Shown piece by piece: positions 10,062-22,723 of a stretch of 41,275 bases of DNA. A model generated the notes under the pieces. It was not told the origin of the DNA. It searched no databases and worked only from the letters and a program-made list of their open reading frames with translations. This DNA is from Scedosporium boydii (taxonomy: Eukaryota > Ascomycota > Sordariomycetes > Microascales > Microascaceae). Each line of letters starts with the position of its first letter. Position 1 is the first letter of the stretch. Position numbers and translations under genes: made by a program. The DNA is taken from positions 1-41,275 of the forward strand of contig NJFT01000297.1 of the NCBI GenBank assembly GCA_002221725.1, given 5' to 3'.

Positions 10062-11731
10062 TCATGACGGCTTGGGGACGTTGGGAGCGTCGGCTGCTAC
10101 TTGGGTCCGTCGCTTGTCCTTGGACTTGCGCCTGTCCTTATCCTTGTCCTTCATGGCTGCCTCGGCAACAAGTTGTTCGAAAACGAGGTAGTCGCCCTCC
10201 TCTTCGGGGGATCGTCTCGCCTGCGGATAGTTAGCCAAACCGTTACCATCATCAAGAAAATGAAAAGTAAAACGGGAAAATAGAAATGGGGACTCACCCT
10301 ATTAAACACGTCACCAACAATCACCAACGCCTGCGCCCTCTCAAGCCTCTTCGGAAGTGGCACCGCCTTATCGTTCAACACATTGTCGCAGACACTCCTC
10401 AAGATATCCTGAATCTCAAACTTGGAGCCCCGCCACGCAGCCGTAAGAATCTTCCCCGTAACCCTCCTCTCATACTCCACCTTTCTCTCCTCCGTCCAAT
10501 CCTCACCCGCCTCCTCCTCAAGCCGGGCCATCTTCTCCATCTCGGCCTGGGCGTCTAGGGCGCTGCTAATCGTGTTCCACGTGTCCTTGACCATGTTGCC
10601 CTTATCCTTCATGCGGCTGAAGAAGCCCGAAATGCCGAGGAATTTTTGGCTGCGCAGCAGGGTCGAGCCTTTGCTCACGTAGGTCTGGCCGATGGCGTGG
10701 CAGATGTCGATGCCGAAGGACTCCATCTTGAGCTCCTCGACCTCGAGGCGCATCTTCTCCTGGAAGGCGGCCGTGATGTCGGCGCCCTTGTCGGTCTCGG
10801 TCCATACGCTGAGGCGGTCGAGGAGCTTGGCCGTGAGGGTGTCGACGCGCTCTTTGCGGGCGCGTTCTTGCTCCTTGCGGAGGGCCGCCAGCTGGTCTCT
10901 TTGCTCCTTTGTGAGCCCGCCCTTGTCCTTCTTCTTCTTCTGGAGGTCGTCGGATTGCGCGGCGGGTGGGGGAGTTACTTCGTCGGAGGGTTTATCCATG
11001 AGAGCGGGGCGGATGGGTATCGCCGTGGGTCGTGGGGTGGATGTGCCGGATGGGCTCGGGCTGGGGGTTGTTCGCCCCGCGGGACTAGGGGTGCGACGAG
11101 GACCGGGTTCACCAGCTGTCGCAGCAGAGGCGCCAGCAGCATCGGACTTCTCATCCTCGACGACGACGGTAGGCGGTGTGGTTTTCGGACCCGCGGAGGA
11201 AGAACCGGCAGCCCCCGCTTCGGCCTCGGCCGTCTTCATGCTCTCCTTCATAGCCTCCTCGGTGCCGGGGAACTCTCCATCCTCAGCGGCCTGCTGCTGC
11301 ATGGTGATATCCATGGCAGCGGTCAGGTCCTTGATGATAGAGATCTCGCCGATCCAGTCGAGGAAGGCATCGCCGCCGAATATTGAAGTGAAGAACTCGG
11401 AGGGGTCGACGAAGCCCTCGGTCGGGCGGGCGGATTCCTTACCGTACTTGTCGTAGGCGGCGCGGAGCTGGGGATCGGAAAGGACTTGGTAGGCCTCGCC
11501 TATCTCTTGGAATTTGGCGCTCGCGGAGGGGTCATCGGGGTTCTTGTCTAAGCAAGTTGGTGAGTCCTCGGTCAGTAAAATGGAGGGTAATTACCCAGTA
11601 TAGGGCGAGTCTAGGGAGGACTCACCTGGATGGTGGATGATGGCGAGCTTTCGGTAGGCCTTCTTGATCTCGATATCATTCGCTTCTGGCTTAACGCCGA
11701 GAAGGTCGTAGTAGGCGGTATCCACGACCAT
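10062..11731 (-). CDS. J-domain co-chaperone of the CAJ1/DJP1 type (DnaJ plus X-domain)
   Basis: Three exons on the minus strand (11731-11626, 11547-10298, 10220-10062) encode 504 residues. Introns are 78 nt (phase 1, splitting the Asp codon of HPD) and 77 nt (phase 0, branch GCTAAC). The J-domain occupies about residues 6-70, starting [20 protein letters not shown], with the Hsp70-activating HPD at 34-36. A Pro/Ser/Thr-rich linker follows, then a charged helical region matching the DnaJ-X domain (about 240-450; e.g. [19 protein letters not shown] and [17 protein letters not shown]). The tail is strongly basic ([15 protein letters not shown]). There is no zinc-finger region, so this is a class III J-protein. 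It is expected to stimulate cytosolic Hsp70; yeast Djp1 aids peroxisomal and mitochondrial import, but which paralogue this is remains open. It is divergent from ERG9. Confidence 0.94.
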
Positions 11732-13503
11732 GGCGCTTGAGGGATGCGGGCAAAGCGGCAGAATGCGTGGGTATTCGAAAGTGGGGATGTAGAGGTCTGG
11801 TTCAATGTCTGGGAGAATTCAGGAAGAAATATTAACACTGATTGCGTTTGGGAGAAGCAAGGTTGCTTCACGAAAGCTCTAGTGGCGGAAGGTATTGACT
11901 AAGGGGCGGGCAGGGCTGAGATGAGCGTTGATATTTTTTTTTCTGCCCAGGCTGAGAGGTTACGGCGGGGCATTTTTTTGGAAGAGGAAGGAGGGCCTGA
12001 AAACATGTCGTCAGAGGGGGGAATGATCTTGCTTAGTACAGGCGACTTGTGGGGATACCAAGGCAGTGTTACGCAAGCATGTACCTGTACTTATAGGGCC
12101 CCTATTTCGGTGTTATCGAGGATGTACATTAGACACAGCACCGCCGGGATCAAGTTCAGATGGCTGAGGGCACGCTGAAAGAGGGAGCCTGTCACAGTGA
12201 GAACATTGATGAAGTAAGGGGTGGACCGAGGTGGCACGTAGAATATTCATATGAGAGCATCTTCTACCTACAAGATTTCTACATTGTTTGTCAAGGTCTA
12301 GAACCTTGACCGAGCTGCGAATAATATTGTTTGACGTCCAAGAGCCAGTTGGCAAGATGGAATTCTGTACGAAGTATCGCGGGGATTACACAATGCAGAT
12401 CTGAATTCTGTCTGGTTGGGCTTTGGGTTGGCAACAGTCTTGATTCTTTCCCCAGCCACGTTTCCAACGTCAGGTCCAGCCACAAATTCAAAACATCAGT
12501 GCGTCCGTGCCACTCCCAAGTACTTCGTACTCATATTGCGTTGTCTACAACCGTGATGACCTGCATGCTGGCTAGAGTTCTGGCAGGCACAAACCAGCGC
12601 CGGTACAACCAGCAAAAGCGGGCTTGTAACGGCTACTTCGGAGAGGCCAAGGCGAATCGCAACTGACTCTTCTCTACGTCGTAAACTTGTTTCGAGATCG
12701 CAGCCCCATCATTAGGAGGAACGTAACTTAATTAAAGCCAAGTCGAATGAGATGAGAGCATCTGTCGGGCTCAAGTTGAGCGGTTTCTTATGATCCGAGT
12801 TCATTCATGTCTCGACTCCACAGTCCCTGCATCGCAGATTCCAAGTCACATTTGCAATCCGTAACCGTCCGTAACCGTTTATGTAAGCAAGAGCCTGGCC
12901 TGCATTTTCCCAAGCCACAGGCGCACCACTGAGCTTGGAGCCATCGTCGGCTTCGCGACCCGCAATTGCGGTAAAAGACCAGGCATCCCCCAATTTCCCC
13001 AAGGTCCAGGCAACCACATTCTTGCCTCCGGGTGCTGGCGAACTGTTGCCGGGTCCAATAGCTGCCCTCTAAAATTTCCGTTTGAGCGCTTGAATTAATC
13101 CAGCATGTCCTTGTCCCCCTCCTTCTTAATCCAAGCTTTTCTTTCCTTTTTCCTCCTTTCTTCATATTTTTTTTTTCTAATTCTCCAATTGTGATCTGTA
13201 CACTTTAATCTCTGGCGATATTGATCGTCATGTCTGCCTAGTTCTTTTGAGACTTCTCCTCCCTTCAGTTGTTGTCCTGACCACCGCCCAGGCTTGGTTT
13301 GTGGTAAAGGCAACAAAGTTTCTCTCCCCCTTGCTCCCATTGACCAATTGATCCTATGGATCTTGTGTCCCCCTGACTTGCTAGCAAGAGAAGGTTAAAA
13401 AAATCCTCATCCGCCCACCACCACCTTCTTTCCACGCCCCCAATCCCAACCTCTTATTCTTCTTCCTCCCGTCCGAATTACTATTTCTACCCATTCCGAC
13501 ACA
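11732..13503. other. Divergent promoter region between the J-protein gene and ERG9
   Basis: About 1.8 kb. It contains two ACTTCGTA-type words (TACGAAGTA at 12368, TACTTCGTA at 12522), CAATTGATC at 13345-13353 and a six-codon upstream ORF (13356-13376, MDLVSP) ahead of ERG9. The final 400 bp are pyrimidine-rich, as in fungal leaders. I found no TCGTATA-type sterol response element by eye. The open frames around 12788-13165 on the minus strand match no family I know. Confidence 0.6.
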
Positions 13504-15019
13504 ATGGGTGCCCTCTACTTCCTCCTTCACCCTAATCAGCTCAAGGCCATCATTCAATGGTTCGTTGCCGCTCCCCAAAGTCCCTCACTTGAGGGTGCTA
13601 CAGTCCAGCACCGAAGCTTTCCTGTTGTCTAACGTGCCCTTGTCTTGACAGGAAACTCTGGCATGAACCAGTCCACAGGCGAAACCCAGCAACAGAGCCC
13701 AAGACCCTTCAATCATGTTTCCGCTTCCTCGACCTGACGAGCCGAAGTTTTTCGGCCGTCATCCAAGAACTCAATCCCGAGCTTCTCGTTCCCGTTGCGC
13801 TCTTCTACCTAGTGCTTCGCGGCCTTGACACCATTGAGGATGACATGACCATTGATATCAAGAAGAAGGAGCCTCTGCTGAGGAACTTTAACAAGAACAT
13901 GGTCATCGATGGCTGGACCTTCAACGACAATGGCCCCAACGAGAAGGACCGGGAGCTTCTAGTCCATTTCGACGATGTGGTGGTGGAGCTCAAGAAGGTC
14001 AAGCCCGAGTACTTCGAGATTATCGACGACATCACCGTCAAGATGGGCAACGGCATGGCTGACTACGCGCTGAACGCCGAGTTCAACACCAACGGTGTGA
14101 ACACCGTGAAAGACTACGAGCTTTACTGCCACTACGTAGCCGGATTGGTCGGTGACGGCTTGACCCGCCTGTTCGTCAGATCGCAGCTAGCGATTCCCAA
14201 GCTCCTCGAGAAGCCGAGCTTGACCGAGTCCATGGGCCAATTCCTCCAAAAGACCAACATCATCCGTGATATCCGCGAGGACTTCGAGGACGGACGCCGT
14301 TTCTGGCCCAAGGAGATTTGGTCGCAATACGTTAAGGAGTTTGGCGATCTCTTCAAGCCCGCGAACCGTCCCTTGGCGGTGCAGTGCCTAAACCACATGG
14401 TGCTCAACTCTCTAAAACACGTCGAAGAGTGCATCTTCTACATGGCCGCCATCAAGGACCAGAGCGTCTTTAATTTCGTGGCTATCCCCCAGAGCATGGC
14501 CATCGCCACCCTAGAGCTCGTCTTCAACAACCCGGACGTTTTTGACAGGAACGTCAAGATCACCAAGGGCGACGCATGTCGGCTCATGACCGAGTCGACG
14601 CAGAACCTGAGGGTCGTCTCCGAAGTCTTCAGGAGGTACATCCAGAGGATACACAAGAGGAATGATCCCCGAGATCCCCACTACTTGGAGATCAGCCTGC
14701 AGTGTTCTCGCGTTGAGCAGTTCATCGATACCATTTTCCCTCCGCAGACGGCCGAGATACAGCGAAAGAGGTATCAGAACGATCAGATGGCGGAGAGCCA
14801 GGGTATGGATCTCTCCGACGGCGCGTTCCTAGTTGCTGTAGTTGTTGGCACCATGGTGCTGATTGCTGGCTTGATGGTAAGTAGCACCCCATGATCCAAT
14901 GCCTCGTCAGGAGATGCTAACATGGCCGGCAGATTGGTGGTGCGTACCTGGCCAACCTTTATTTTACCAAGTACTGGCCCGCGGATACGGTAACGGAATT
15001 TGGACGTGACGAATTGTAA
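13504..15019 (+). CDS. ERG9: Squalene synthase (farnesyl-diphosphate farnesyltransferase)
   Basis: Three exons (13504-13559, 13652-14876, 14933-15019) encode 455 residues. Intron 1 (92 nt) has an unusual donor, GTTCGT; joining there restores the family sequence [14 protein letters not shown]. Intron 2 (56 nt) is phase 0 with GTAAGT and GCTAAC. The enzyme condenses two farnesyl diphosphates to presqualene diphosphate and reduces this to squalene with NADPH, the committed step to ergosterol. Visible motifs are the first Asp-rich site DTIEDD (78-83), the second site within [14 protein letters not shown] (D225, D229, D232), and [22 protein letters not shown]-terminal hydrophobic anchor (about 409-438) fits attachment to the ER membrane. 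Length is normal for the family. A CAATTGATC word lies 159 bp and a tiny upstream ORF 148 bp before the ATG. Confidence 0.97.
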
Positions 15020-17408
15020 TACTGTGCAGGCAACTAATGATTCCTTTGCCTTGCCCATTTTATGCTTGGACCTTTTACTATTTTACCCTGATTTTTCTGC
15101 TCGGATCCACGTTCGGCCGGGCACCCGCTGTTTTCGTTAACACGCCAAAATGGGCGATGACCTCACGTGCATGCACTTGAGAGAGGTGAGATCCCTTTTT
15201 CATGTTGCAAGGGATATTTTAATTCTTCCAGGGAGTTGGAGCTATGGGACCGGAGTAATTCGTGGGGTCGCCGTGTCTGCTTACCACGATAGGGATTTTT
15301 ATTCACAAATACTAATAACAAAACAACCGTGCTCGTTTCTGCGCCCGCCGTCCTATCCGGACTTTTATGCTCGGCTCCCGGAGTCATGGTATGCGCATGA
15401 CCGGGTTGACGCTGAGATTCAAGTTGCAATGCTTTGTCCCTTGTCCCTTGTCTTTCTGTTTATTATGATTCTTCATCCTTTCGGATAGCACGGATGTCAA
15501 ATTGCAATCCGGCCCCTTCGCAAGAGGGTGATGGCCGTTGGTTGTGCCGAAGAAGTGCTTATATCAAATCCTCATTGCGTGGAGTCCTCGTCTGATGGCA
15601 GGCCGGATCCGCGGATTTCCGATCCCTTTTTAGGTTGGAAGTCTGCCCGGGTCTGAAGTGCAAACATTTTCTTTGTAAATTGTGATATCTTGAGATACTT
15701 AATATACTTTTTGCTCTCTGTACGACTTCTTTTTATGGTATCTTGTGTTTGCTCCCCTTGGTGATTTCCTGGTTTAGGATATGGAGAAAAGTCTTGGCTT
15801 TTCTCATCAAAGAGGGAGTTTCCTGGGCTTGGAGCCGGGAGGCAGCAGTCTCGTATTGTATCTCGTTTCTGCTTCGCTTCTTGCAATATAAAACGCCGAG
15901 ACAGCGTGTCGGGGAGTGTTATCTGTCCAATGCCTGCTGATCGCTTCTTGCAAGGAGTCAAGGGGCGGGTGTGGAGATGGAATTCGGCTGAAGTTGGCAG
16001 TTCCGATCTCACTCGCCTACGATCTGCTCCCGGGGCAGGCCCGGATGGGTAGAGACCTACGGAAGCCGAAGAGAGTTTTCTGCGTCGGGGAATAGTCCTC
16101 ATGGATAAGTTCTTTGCCAAAGGGGTTTTTTTGGCTAAGCTGGGTTCAATGTTGTTGATCACTCCTCTCCAAGGCTTAAAAGAACACGGAGTATTCCAAG
16201 ATCCGGCAAGATCTAGGATCAAATATTTCCACTCGAAAATATTTGAGACACTCCCAGTAATTTATCCCCGCGCTTCACTCTCTTTATTTCTCTTTCCATT
16301 CGTTGGGGACGGTTTGCGCTTGAATTAGCCTGTGTAGTTCCAAAACGTTGGAGACTTGCGGCTCCGGCATCCCGTCCGCACCCCCCCGTTCCGCGCTGCG
16401 CGGGATGGTTGACGACGTCTCATGTTTGTTAGTAGCTCTTTTATTCTAACCACTTTCGATAATATGTGAGTTTTGGGGCTTCCTCTAGATTATGGTTAAT
16501 GGGATTTACTGCTCTGATGGATGCCGTAAAGTGAGATTTTCGGATGGAGGGGACGGCGCGATACGAGCTCGGATAGCTATGGAGATTTGATCAAGTGCAT
16601 AGCTGTAAGGAGTAAGAAGATCAGCTGGAGGGATGAACTCCTTTTCCGGAGGATCGCAAGATAGGACGAAACTTGAGCGTGGGTAAGGTTCTTGACGAGG
16701 ATTTGATGACAACTCATGTCGAAAACCGGAGATGAGAGAAACGGCAAGCATATCCCTTCACGTCGCCCCCAACGCCGCGGAGGAGATGCGTAGTAGATGA
16801 GGAACCCCGGCAAATGCCAAACTGTTTCGTTACATTCTTCCGTTTCCTACATACTCGCCATGAGTTTGGCGAGAGTAGTTCTGTGATTCTGCAAACACAT
16901 CTTCGTCAGTCAAGCTGCCACCATGGCTGTTTCGCTCCTCGAAGGAATCAGTGATGTCGTGTCACACTTCCCATGCAAGCAAAATCGCCATTTCTGAGAA
17001 CTGTTTTCACACTTTCAAACAATTGCCTCTCGTGACTCGCTTAATTCAAGCTGGACGCATGCACTACGCACCCTTCGAAGAAATGTTATCTCCATAACGG
17101 ATATAGAAACAATAAAAGCAAAGTGGAAAAAGGTAGCCTCGCCATCTTTCGCCAGGATTAGACCAGGATTCTCGGATTTCTATATGAAAGAAAAGAAAAA
17201 TATCAAAGATAAAAATAAAAGAACCAGCTTATTCGAGTGTCTATGTGTTTCCACACATCCACATCCTTCCCTAAATTCCCTTTAAATAGGTTCCCTAGTT
17301 TCAATTCGCTCCCCTCCCGTTTTTGCACCTCAGAAATGATACAAAAATATCGATCCCCCTATATGCACAATTCCCGTAGAATAAGAAAAAGAAATCTCAT
17401 ATCCGTCC
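15020..17408. other. Convergent intergenic region, 2.4 kb
   Basis: Lies between the 3' ends of ERG9 (+) and the protease gene (-), longer than 3' regions alone would need. A stop-free minus-strand stretch of 216 codons (15572-16222) and a TATAAA at about 15892 (+) are present, but no protein family, splice structure or codon pattern supports a gene. I see no RNA gene. Confidence 0.55.
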
Positions 17409-18838
17409 TTACAACAACTCCTGCGCACCGTTATACGCAATCAAATTAGTCGTAGACCCCCTATTCCCCCGAACACTCGCGCCCGTGGTCCCCGCAAGCT
17501 CAGTTATCCTCGCCACGACGTTATCGACCTGGTTGATACCCTCGAGGGACATGAGGTAGGCGGCGAGGCCGCACACGTGGGGGCTGGCCATGGAGGTACC
17601 CGAGAGGCGGGCGGAGGCGGTGTCGCTGGTGATGCCGACGGAGGTGACGTCGACGCCGGGGGCGAAGATGTCGACTACCGAACCGAAGTTGGAGAAGGAG
17701 GCGCGGGTGTCGTCGGCGGCGTTGATGGCGCCGACGGTGATGGCGTTGGGGGCGGAGGCGGGAGAGGTGCGGGATGCGTCGACCTGTTGGGTGTTAGATT
17801 TGAAGGGGAGTGGTAAGGTATGGAGGAAGGAAAAGTCGAGACTTACGTTCTCGTTGCCTGCGGCTACGACGGGGACGACACCAGCCTGACGGAGAGCTTC
17901 GATGGCGGAGTTCATGGCGCGGGAGAAGGAGCCGCCGAGAGACATGTTCATCACAGCCTTTCCGGAGCGGTTGTTGGCGCGGACATCATCGACGACTGAA
18001 GCTAATGTGTTAGTTTTTCCATCATTCCGCTTCCTCTCTCCCCGAGACAGACGAGAAAAAAGAAAGACCATCACTCACCCCACTGCATTCCATCAAGGAC
18101 ACCAGCAGTATCACCACCACCCTCAGCATCAAGAACCTTGACTGCAACAAGGTCAACCTGCTTCGCAACGCCAAAAGTCCTGCCGCCAATGGTACCAGCA
18201 ACGTGGCTTCCGTGACCGTTCTCATCGGTGTTAGGGCTACCCTGGATAAAGTTGGCACCGAAAGTAGCGCGGCCCTGGAACTCGGAATGCGTAGTCCTGA
18301 TACCGGTGTCAACGACGTAGGCGGTAATGCCCTGACCACCGCTAGTATCGAAGATGTAACCACCAGCAGTGCCTCGGTTCCTCAAAGTCTCGGCCGAGAG
18401 ACGAATCAAGCCGAGGGGAGCATTCTGCTGCGAAGCGACAGCAGAAGCACGAACGCGGGTAACGGCCTCAACGTAAGCAACCTCGGGCTGATCAGCAATA
18501 GAGAGAAGGAGGTCATTGTCGGACTCAAAGGTCATAGCCATGAACTTGTTGTAGCGGTAAGAATTCACGCGAGTGGAGAGGAGCGAACCCGAGAAGCCGC
18601 GCTTGTTGATGTTTCGCTTCTGGATGTTGTTCATGAAGAGGGCCTGCTTCGACTCGATGGCCTCGGTGGGGAAGGTAGTGTTCCAGACGACGAGGTAGCG
18701 GTCCGGGATGATGTCGGAGGCGTCGGGGTTGGAGATGGGCAGGCCGATGAAGTTGATGTTGCCGAGGCGTTGGGCGAGGGCCGTGAGGGGGAGGAGGAGG
18801 AGGAGAAGCGCCGAGAGGCGAGATCTTTGAGGAGCCAT
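17409..18838 (-). CDS. Secreted subtilisin-like serine protease (S8A, proteinase K type)
   Basis: Three exons (18838-18079, 17995-17847, 17783-17409) encode 427 residues; introns are 83 nt (phase 1) and 63 nt (phase 0). Residues 1-22 form a signal peptide (poly-Leu core ending TALA-Q). An inhibitor-I9-type propeptide follows (about 46-130, ending [12 protein letters not shown]). The catalytic triad is Asp177 (YVVDTGI), His209 ([10 protein letters not shown]) and Ser367 (SGTSMASPH), with the oxyanion Asn301 in AAGNEN. The protein is expected to be exported, self-cleaved and active as an extracellular endopeptidase in nutrition or host and substrate breakdown. The alternative acceptor CATTAG in intron 1 would add two residues (Ala-Ser), so that junction is slightly uncertain. 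A TATA box lies about 190 bp upstream, followed by a long purine/pyrimidine-biased promoter. Confidence 0.97.
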
Positions 18839-21800
18839 TGTCTAGCGAAATCGGTCCGGGTTGGTTGCGTTGTTTCCTTTGATTCTGATTACTTCTCGGT
18901 GGCCGTGTAAGTCGAGAGAGAGGCGATGAAGGTGAGATATCGACGGTTCTAGCTCGAGAACAGAACAAAAAAAGATTCTTGATCCAGGAAGAAAAGAAGT
19001 CTTTCGATTATCGTGATGCCCTTTTTTATAGTTACGGGAAAGAGAAACAATGGGCCGGGGGACTATTGTCGATTTTCTTTTCTTTCTTTTCTTTCAACAG
19101 GCGTTATTGAATGAATGGCGCAAAAGCGAGGTCAATAGTGAAAAGGCCCGCTTTTTGTAAGGAAAGAAGGAAGGACAGAGAAAAAGAGAGAAATGATTGT
19201 TGGGCAATCACTTAGAGAGGAACCACTGGGGCACTCGTATTGATCTGGAGATAAAAGGGAGTGTAGAGAAGAGAAGGAGATGAGAGGGAGAGAGAAGAGA
19301 GAAGCGACGTGAGGGAAGTGTGTGAGAGGCGAGTTGGTATAAAGAAGCTGCTCTCGACACACCCTCACAAACTCATGACCCAGTCAGATGAAATGAGGAA
19401 AATATAAATGTCAAACGAGAAACAATATAAAAGAAAAAGAAAAAAAAGAATATCACCAGAATACCAAGTAATAAGGGAGGACAAGAAAAGAGAGAGAGGG
19501 AGATGGGAAGGGTCTTAAGAGACTTGCATGGCGGGAGTGGGAGGGACCATCAGGATTGTATACGTTTGAGAAGTTGATGCAGGACAAGACGAGTCCCTGT
19601 GTCGATTCATCGATGGATACGCAAGTTCCCACTTCTCACACGCCCGCCTGCACACCCTTGGGTCTTGGGACAACCGTCAGATCCGACCGGCCCTGGACCT
19701 GGCCCTTGGTCGCCGCTGGCGGGTACCGGCCCACGAGGCAGGAGGCTGTTCAATTGGGTGACGGCCGCAGGTAACGTTTATGCTTGGTTCGGCCCCTGCG
19801 ACGGATCTCTCTGTCTCTGGGCTCTCCCAGGCTGTTGTTCTGGGCCTCTGTTTTCTGCTTTACTGCTTCTTCTATTACTTCCCTCCGTCTGGCTCTTTTA
19901 TTCCGGATCGTCCTCTCGTGTATCTCTTTTACTGCCACCCCCCGTCTTCGAGATCCGTATCCCGATAATACTGGTCGTGTTTAAGCATTCACGTCTTTCA
20001 TCCTCATGTTCACCGTCTCTGCTGCGAGGGAAGACCAGACCCATGACTGGATGAGAGCCTCGCCTGGCCCATGTCCCTTTTACTTCGGCTCATACTTCCG
20101 CATCGCGCAGGTACGAAGCAGGTGTCAAGGATCAAGAGGGGCCAAAAAGAGGAAAGAAGAGTCGATTTGCCGCCCAGAGTAACGATCAGAAAAAGAGTGG
20201 GCGCATCTGGGAACCCTAGCATGAACCTCGAAAGTACCAAAGGAATAGGTTTTGGCCCTTGTAATGTCCGCGCAAGCCTATGAGAGCAACGTAGGGCAGG
20301 GGGGGCCAGAGCTTCAAATTCGTTCCTTTCTGCTTTCTGGGTTTCGCTGGGTACCAGTAAGGCAACCTGGCGAGCAAACGGTTCGTGGAGAGGATACGTC
20401 AGGGCTTGTTTCTTTGTCCTTTTCTGATGCATTTGAGGTGCCAAGACTGATCGAGCAGGGGGACACATCAAATCGGAAGCCAATGACGATTTTCGATGGA
20501 CAATTGAGGCATCAAATGTGGGGATTTTTGGGGGGGCGTGTCAAGTCTTGTCTGGACTTTGCACGTTTTGTCTCCATTTGGCGGGGTCCAGTCAAAAGTT
20601 GGAAGTGTTGAAGTCACTGTCCAGGGGAAATTGAGTGCTGAGTGGACAAAAGACCGGGCGCGGAAAATTAAGGGCAGTTACAGGATACAAGGAGGGGGGT
20701 GAAACGGAGGAGAGAAGGGGGGGCGTGCAGGAGATGAGAAAAGGGGCGGACTAGGGGTCGTGGGGACGTGTAAGGGCCAATCAGAGGAGACAGATTGCTC
20801 TGAAGGCCTGACGATCGTACTCCAGGGGCGTGTCGGTTACCCTTTCCAGTAAATTCTCCTGTTCAACCTCAAACACAGGCGCCGTGTCGAAATGGTCAAA
20901 ATGGCAGAGGGCTAAATTTCGGGCGTTATGTTACTTCGTACTTTCGTTAGAGAGCACAAGGGACTTTCGCGACTGCAACGAAGGAAGAGCTTCTTGGTTG
21001 CTGTTCCTACGAGACAGACTGGGGAGGAGACAAGACCTTTTGCTGGATCAGTAATACGGCTGGATTTGACGTGTTCCATCACAAATCGCGGCTCCACGTC
21101 CAAACAAGCAGATGCGACTCCCAATCCACCCGTTCGATTCACGGACAATGGGGACTGTGGCGCCGAGATAGCCGATGAGCTGTTCATCCCCCACCGGACG
21201 CATTACAAGACGAAAGGCTGCTCCCCAAGGACAATGCAATGTCCCGCATTGTTCACCCACGCGGAGCATCCTCGACGAATAAGGTAGGTCGAAGGGTAGT
21301 CGCAGCAAGTTAATGTGCGTATCCGCAATGCACAGAGAAAAGGAAGAGACAAAAATAAATGCTGTGGGCAGATCTTTGAGAGCAAAGTCCGTCGAATGGA
21401 ACCAGAATATCGTCATCAGAGGTGCTCCATTGATGGCCAAACGAGGCTTGAATCATGTTTAATCTTAATGCCACGAGCCTTGCTTTCCCCCTCTCTTTCT
21501 AGACCGGCACTCTCCATTTATCTGCGATATAAGCCTCGTTGATCATCGGCTTCTGGGTCCTTGGTTCGCTGATCTATGGAGAAGAGCATGTCTTGGCAGT
21601 TTGTCTGTATATTTCCCCGACGCTTCCCTGCTGCCCTCCATTCCGCTCCGCCTCCCTTCCCCCCCACCATCAGGTTTTCATTGCCTATGCTTGTGTGTGG
21701 TATTTCGTCTGTGTGAGGCTCGTCAAGAAGGCTGTCCCCCGCTCGGCTTTACATTCGTGATTGTCCTGGTTCGTGATTGACGACATAGCCCCTCCGTGCC

Positions 21801-22710
21801 GTAATTGGGCCCGGCCGAGAGATTCAGGGAGGTGTTGGAACTAAAAGATCTCGGGAACTGGGATAGGTGATCTAAGATGATGTGAAATATCTCCGAATCC
21901 TTGAAGGAAATTAGCACTTGAAGCCTCATTTACCAATCAGCTCAGCTCTTCCAGCTCCCAACTAAGACTCGTTACGACTCCTTCTAATAATCCATAAAAC
22001 GGGCCGCCTCTTGAGAACTTCCAATCACGACCATTTCACACTACTACAGTCAACAAATCCCAACTTCGTCTCAAGTCCGGATGCCGAGATGTCGTATTTC
22101 TTGAACCATTGGCCTGCTGGTACTACTTCGTACTTGTAGATTAAGTGAATTACAGCAATGCAGTGAACACTGCCGTTGCGCCAGATGGTCAATTTCTCCA
22201 AAGTTGAGAATAAAGATGCCCAATGACCCCATGTTTCATTGCTAACGAACCCCTTCATCTCGCCTGCGGCTAGGTATCATCAAGAGTCCGTTGCCTTCTT
22301 CTCATCTTTTTATGATCCGATATTTTCGGGTGTTCTGTAACACATCCAACTCTATTTATACGAGAAATTACAACGGCAAGTAAAACTCGTAACTGCGCTT
22401 TCCCGGTCCTGCATTAATTGAATTGTTTATTTTCATATTAAAGGTGCATGCTTAAATTCAGTTAATTTTGCATTATCCGATAGAGCCTCAGGTGAAGTGT
22501 AAATGATGAAAGGATGTTGCCCCTTCTCCACTTACCACACCACTCCATCTCAAAATAGCCATCAATTGATGCAAGAGCTGAGGACCAAGTCGTGCCAGCA
22601 GCATCATGCGTCCGATGTTTAATGTGTTCCAGAAAAGTGGAAGGGAAGATGAAAGAGAAGAAAGCGAAGAAAAGAAAAAATAAAAGGAAAAATGGAGCAA
22701 AAAGTGAAGG
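18839..22710. other. Gene-poor region, left part, including the protease promoter
   Basis: The first 700 bp (to about 19560) are the protease promoter and leader; on the plus strand they are strongly A/G-rich. The rest contains C/T-rich stretches (19800-20000, 21470-21700) that resemble leaders but are not followed by a supportable ORF. ACTTCGTA words lie at 20933 and 22125. No transposase, reverse transcriptase or long terminal repeat is recognisable. Confidence 0.5.
19021..19030 (-). promoter_or_regulatory. Putative TATA box of the subtilisin-like protease gene
   Basis: On the minus strand the sequence reads TATAAAAAAG, about 190 bp upstream of the ATG at 18838. It is an A/T-rich element in a GC-rich setting, at a plausible distance for a fungal core promoter with a leader of about 150 nt. 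Confidence 0.5.
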
Positions 22711-22719
22711 AAAAAAAAA
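22711..22719 (-). terminator. RNA polymerase III terminator of the tRNA-Ser gene
   Basis: Nine consecutive T residues on the minus strand start four bases after the discriminator base of the tRNA, the usual form of a Pol III stop. Confidence 0.85.
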
Positions 22720-22723
22720 GACT

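Noticed and set aside
12788..13165. 125-codon minus-strand frame between the J-protein gene and ERG9, with a nested frame resembling a small secreted protein
   Set aside because: No signal peptide or known family, and it lies across the ERG9 promoter.
8354..15019. Idea that squalene synthase, the J-protein and the rhamnose enzyme form a biosynthetic cluster
   Set aside because: There is no oxidosqualene cyclase, P450, transporter or regulator nearby; all three look like housekeeping genes.
15572..16222. 216-codon minus-strand frame in the ERG9-protease interval
   Set aside because: Long for chance, but no family match, no clear promoter or codon bias. Transcript data could revive it.
20010..20483. 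157-codon minus-strand frame
   Set aside because: Competing frames on both strands and no domain or codon signature.
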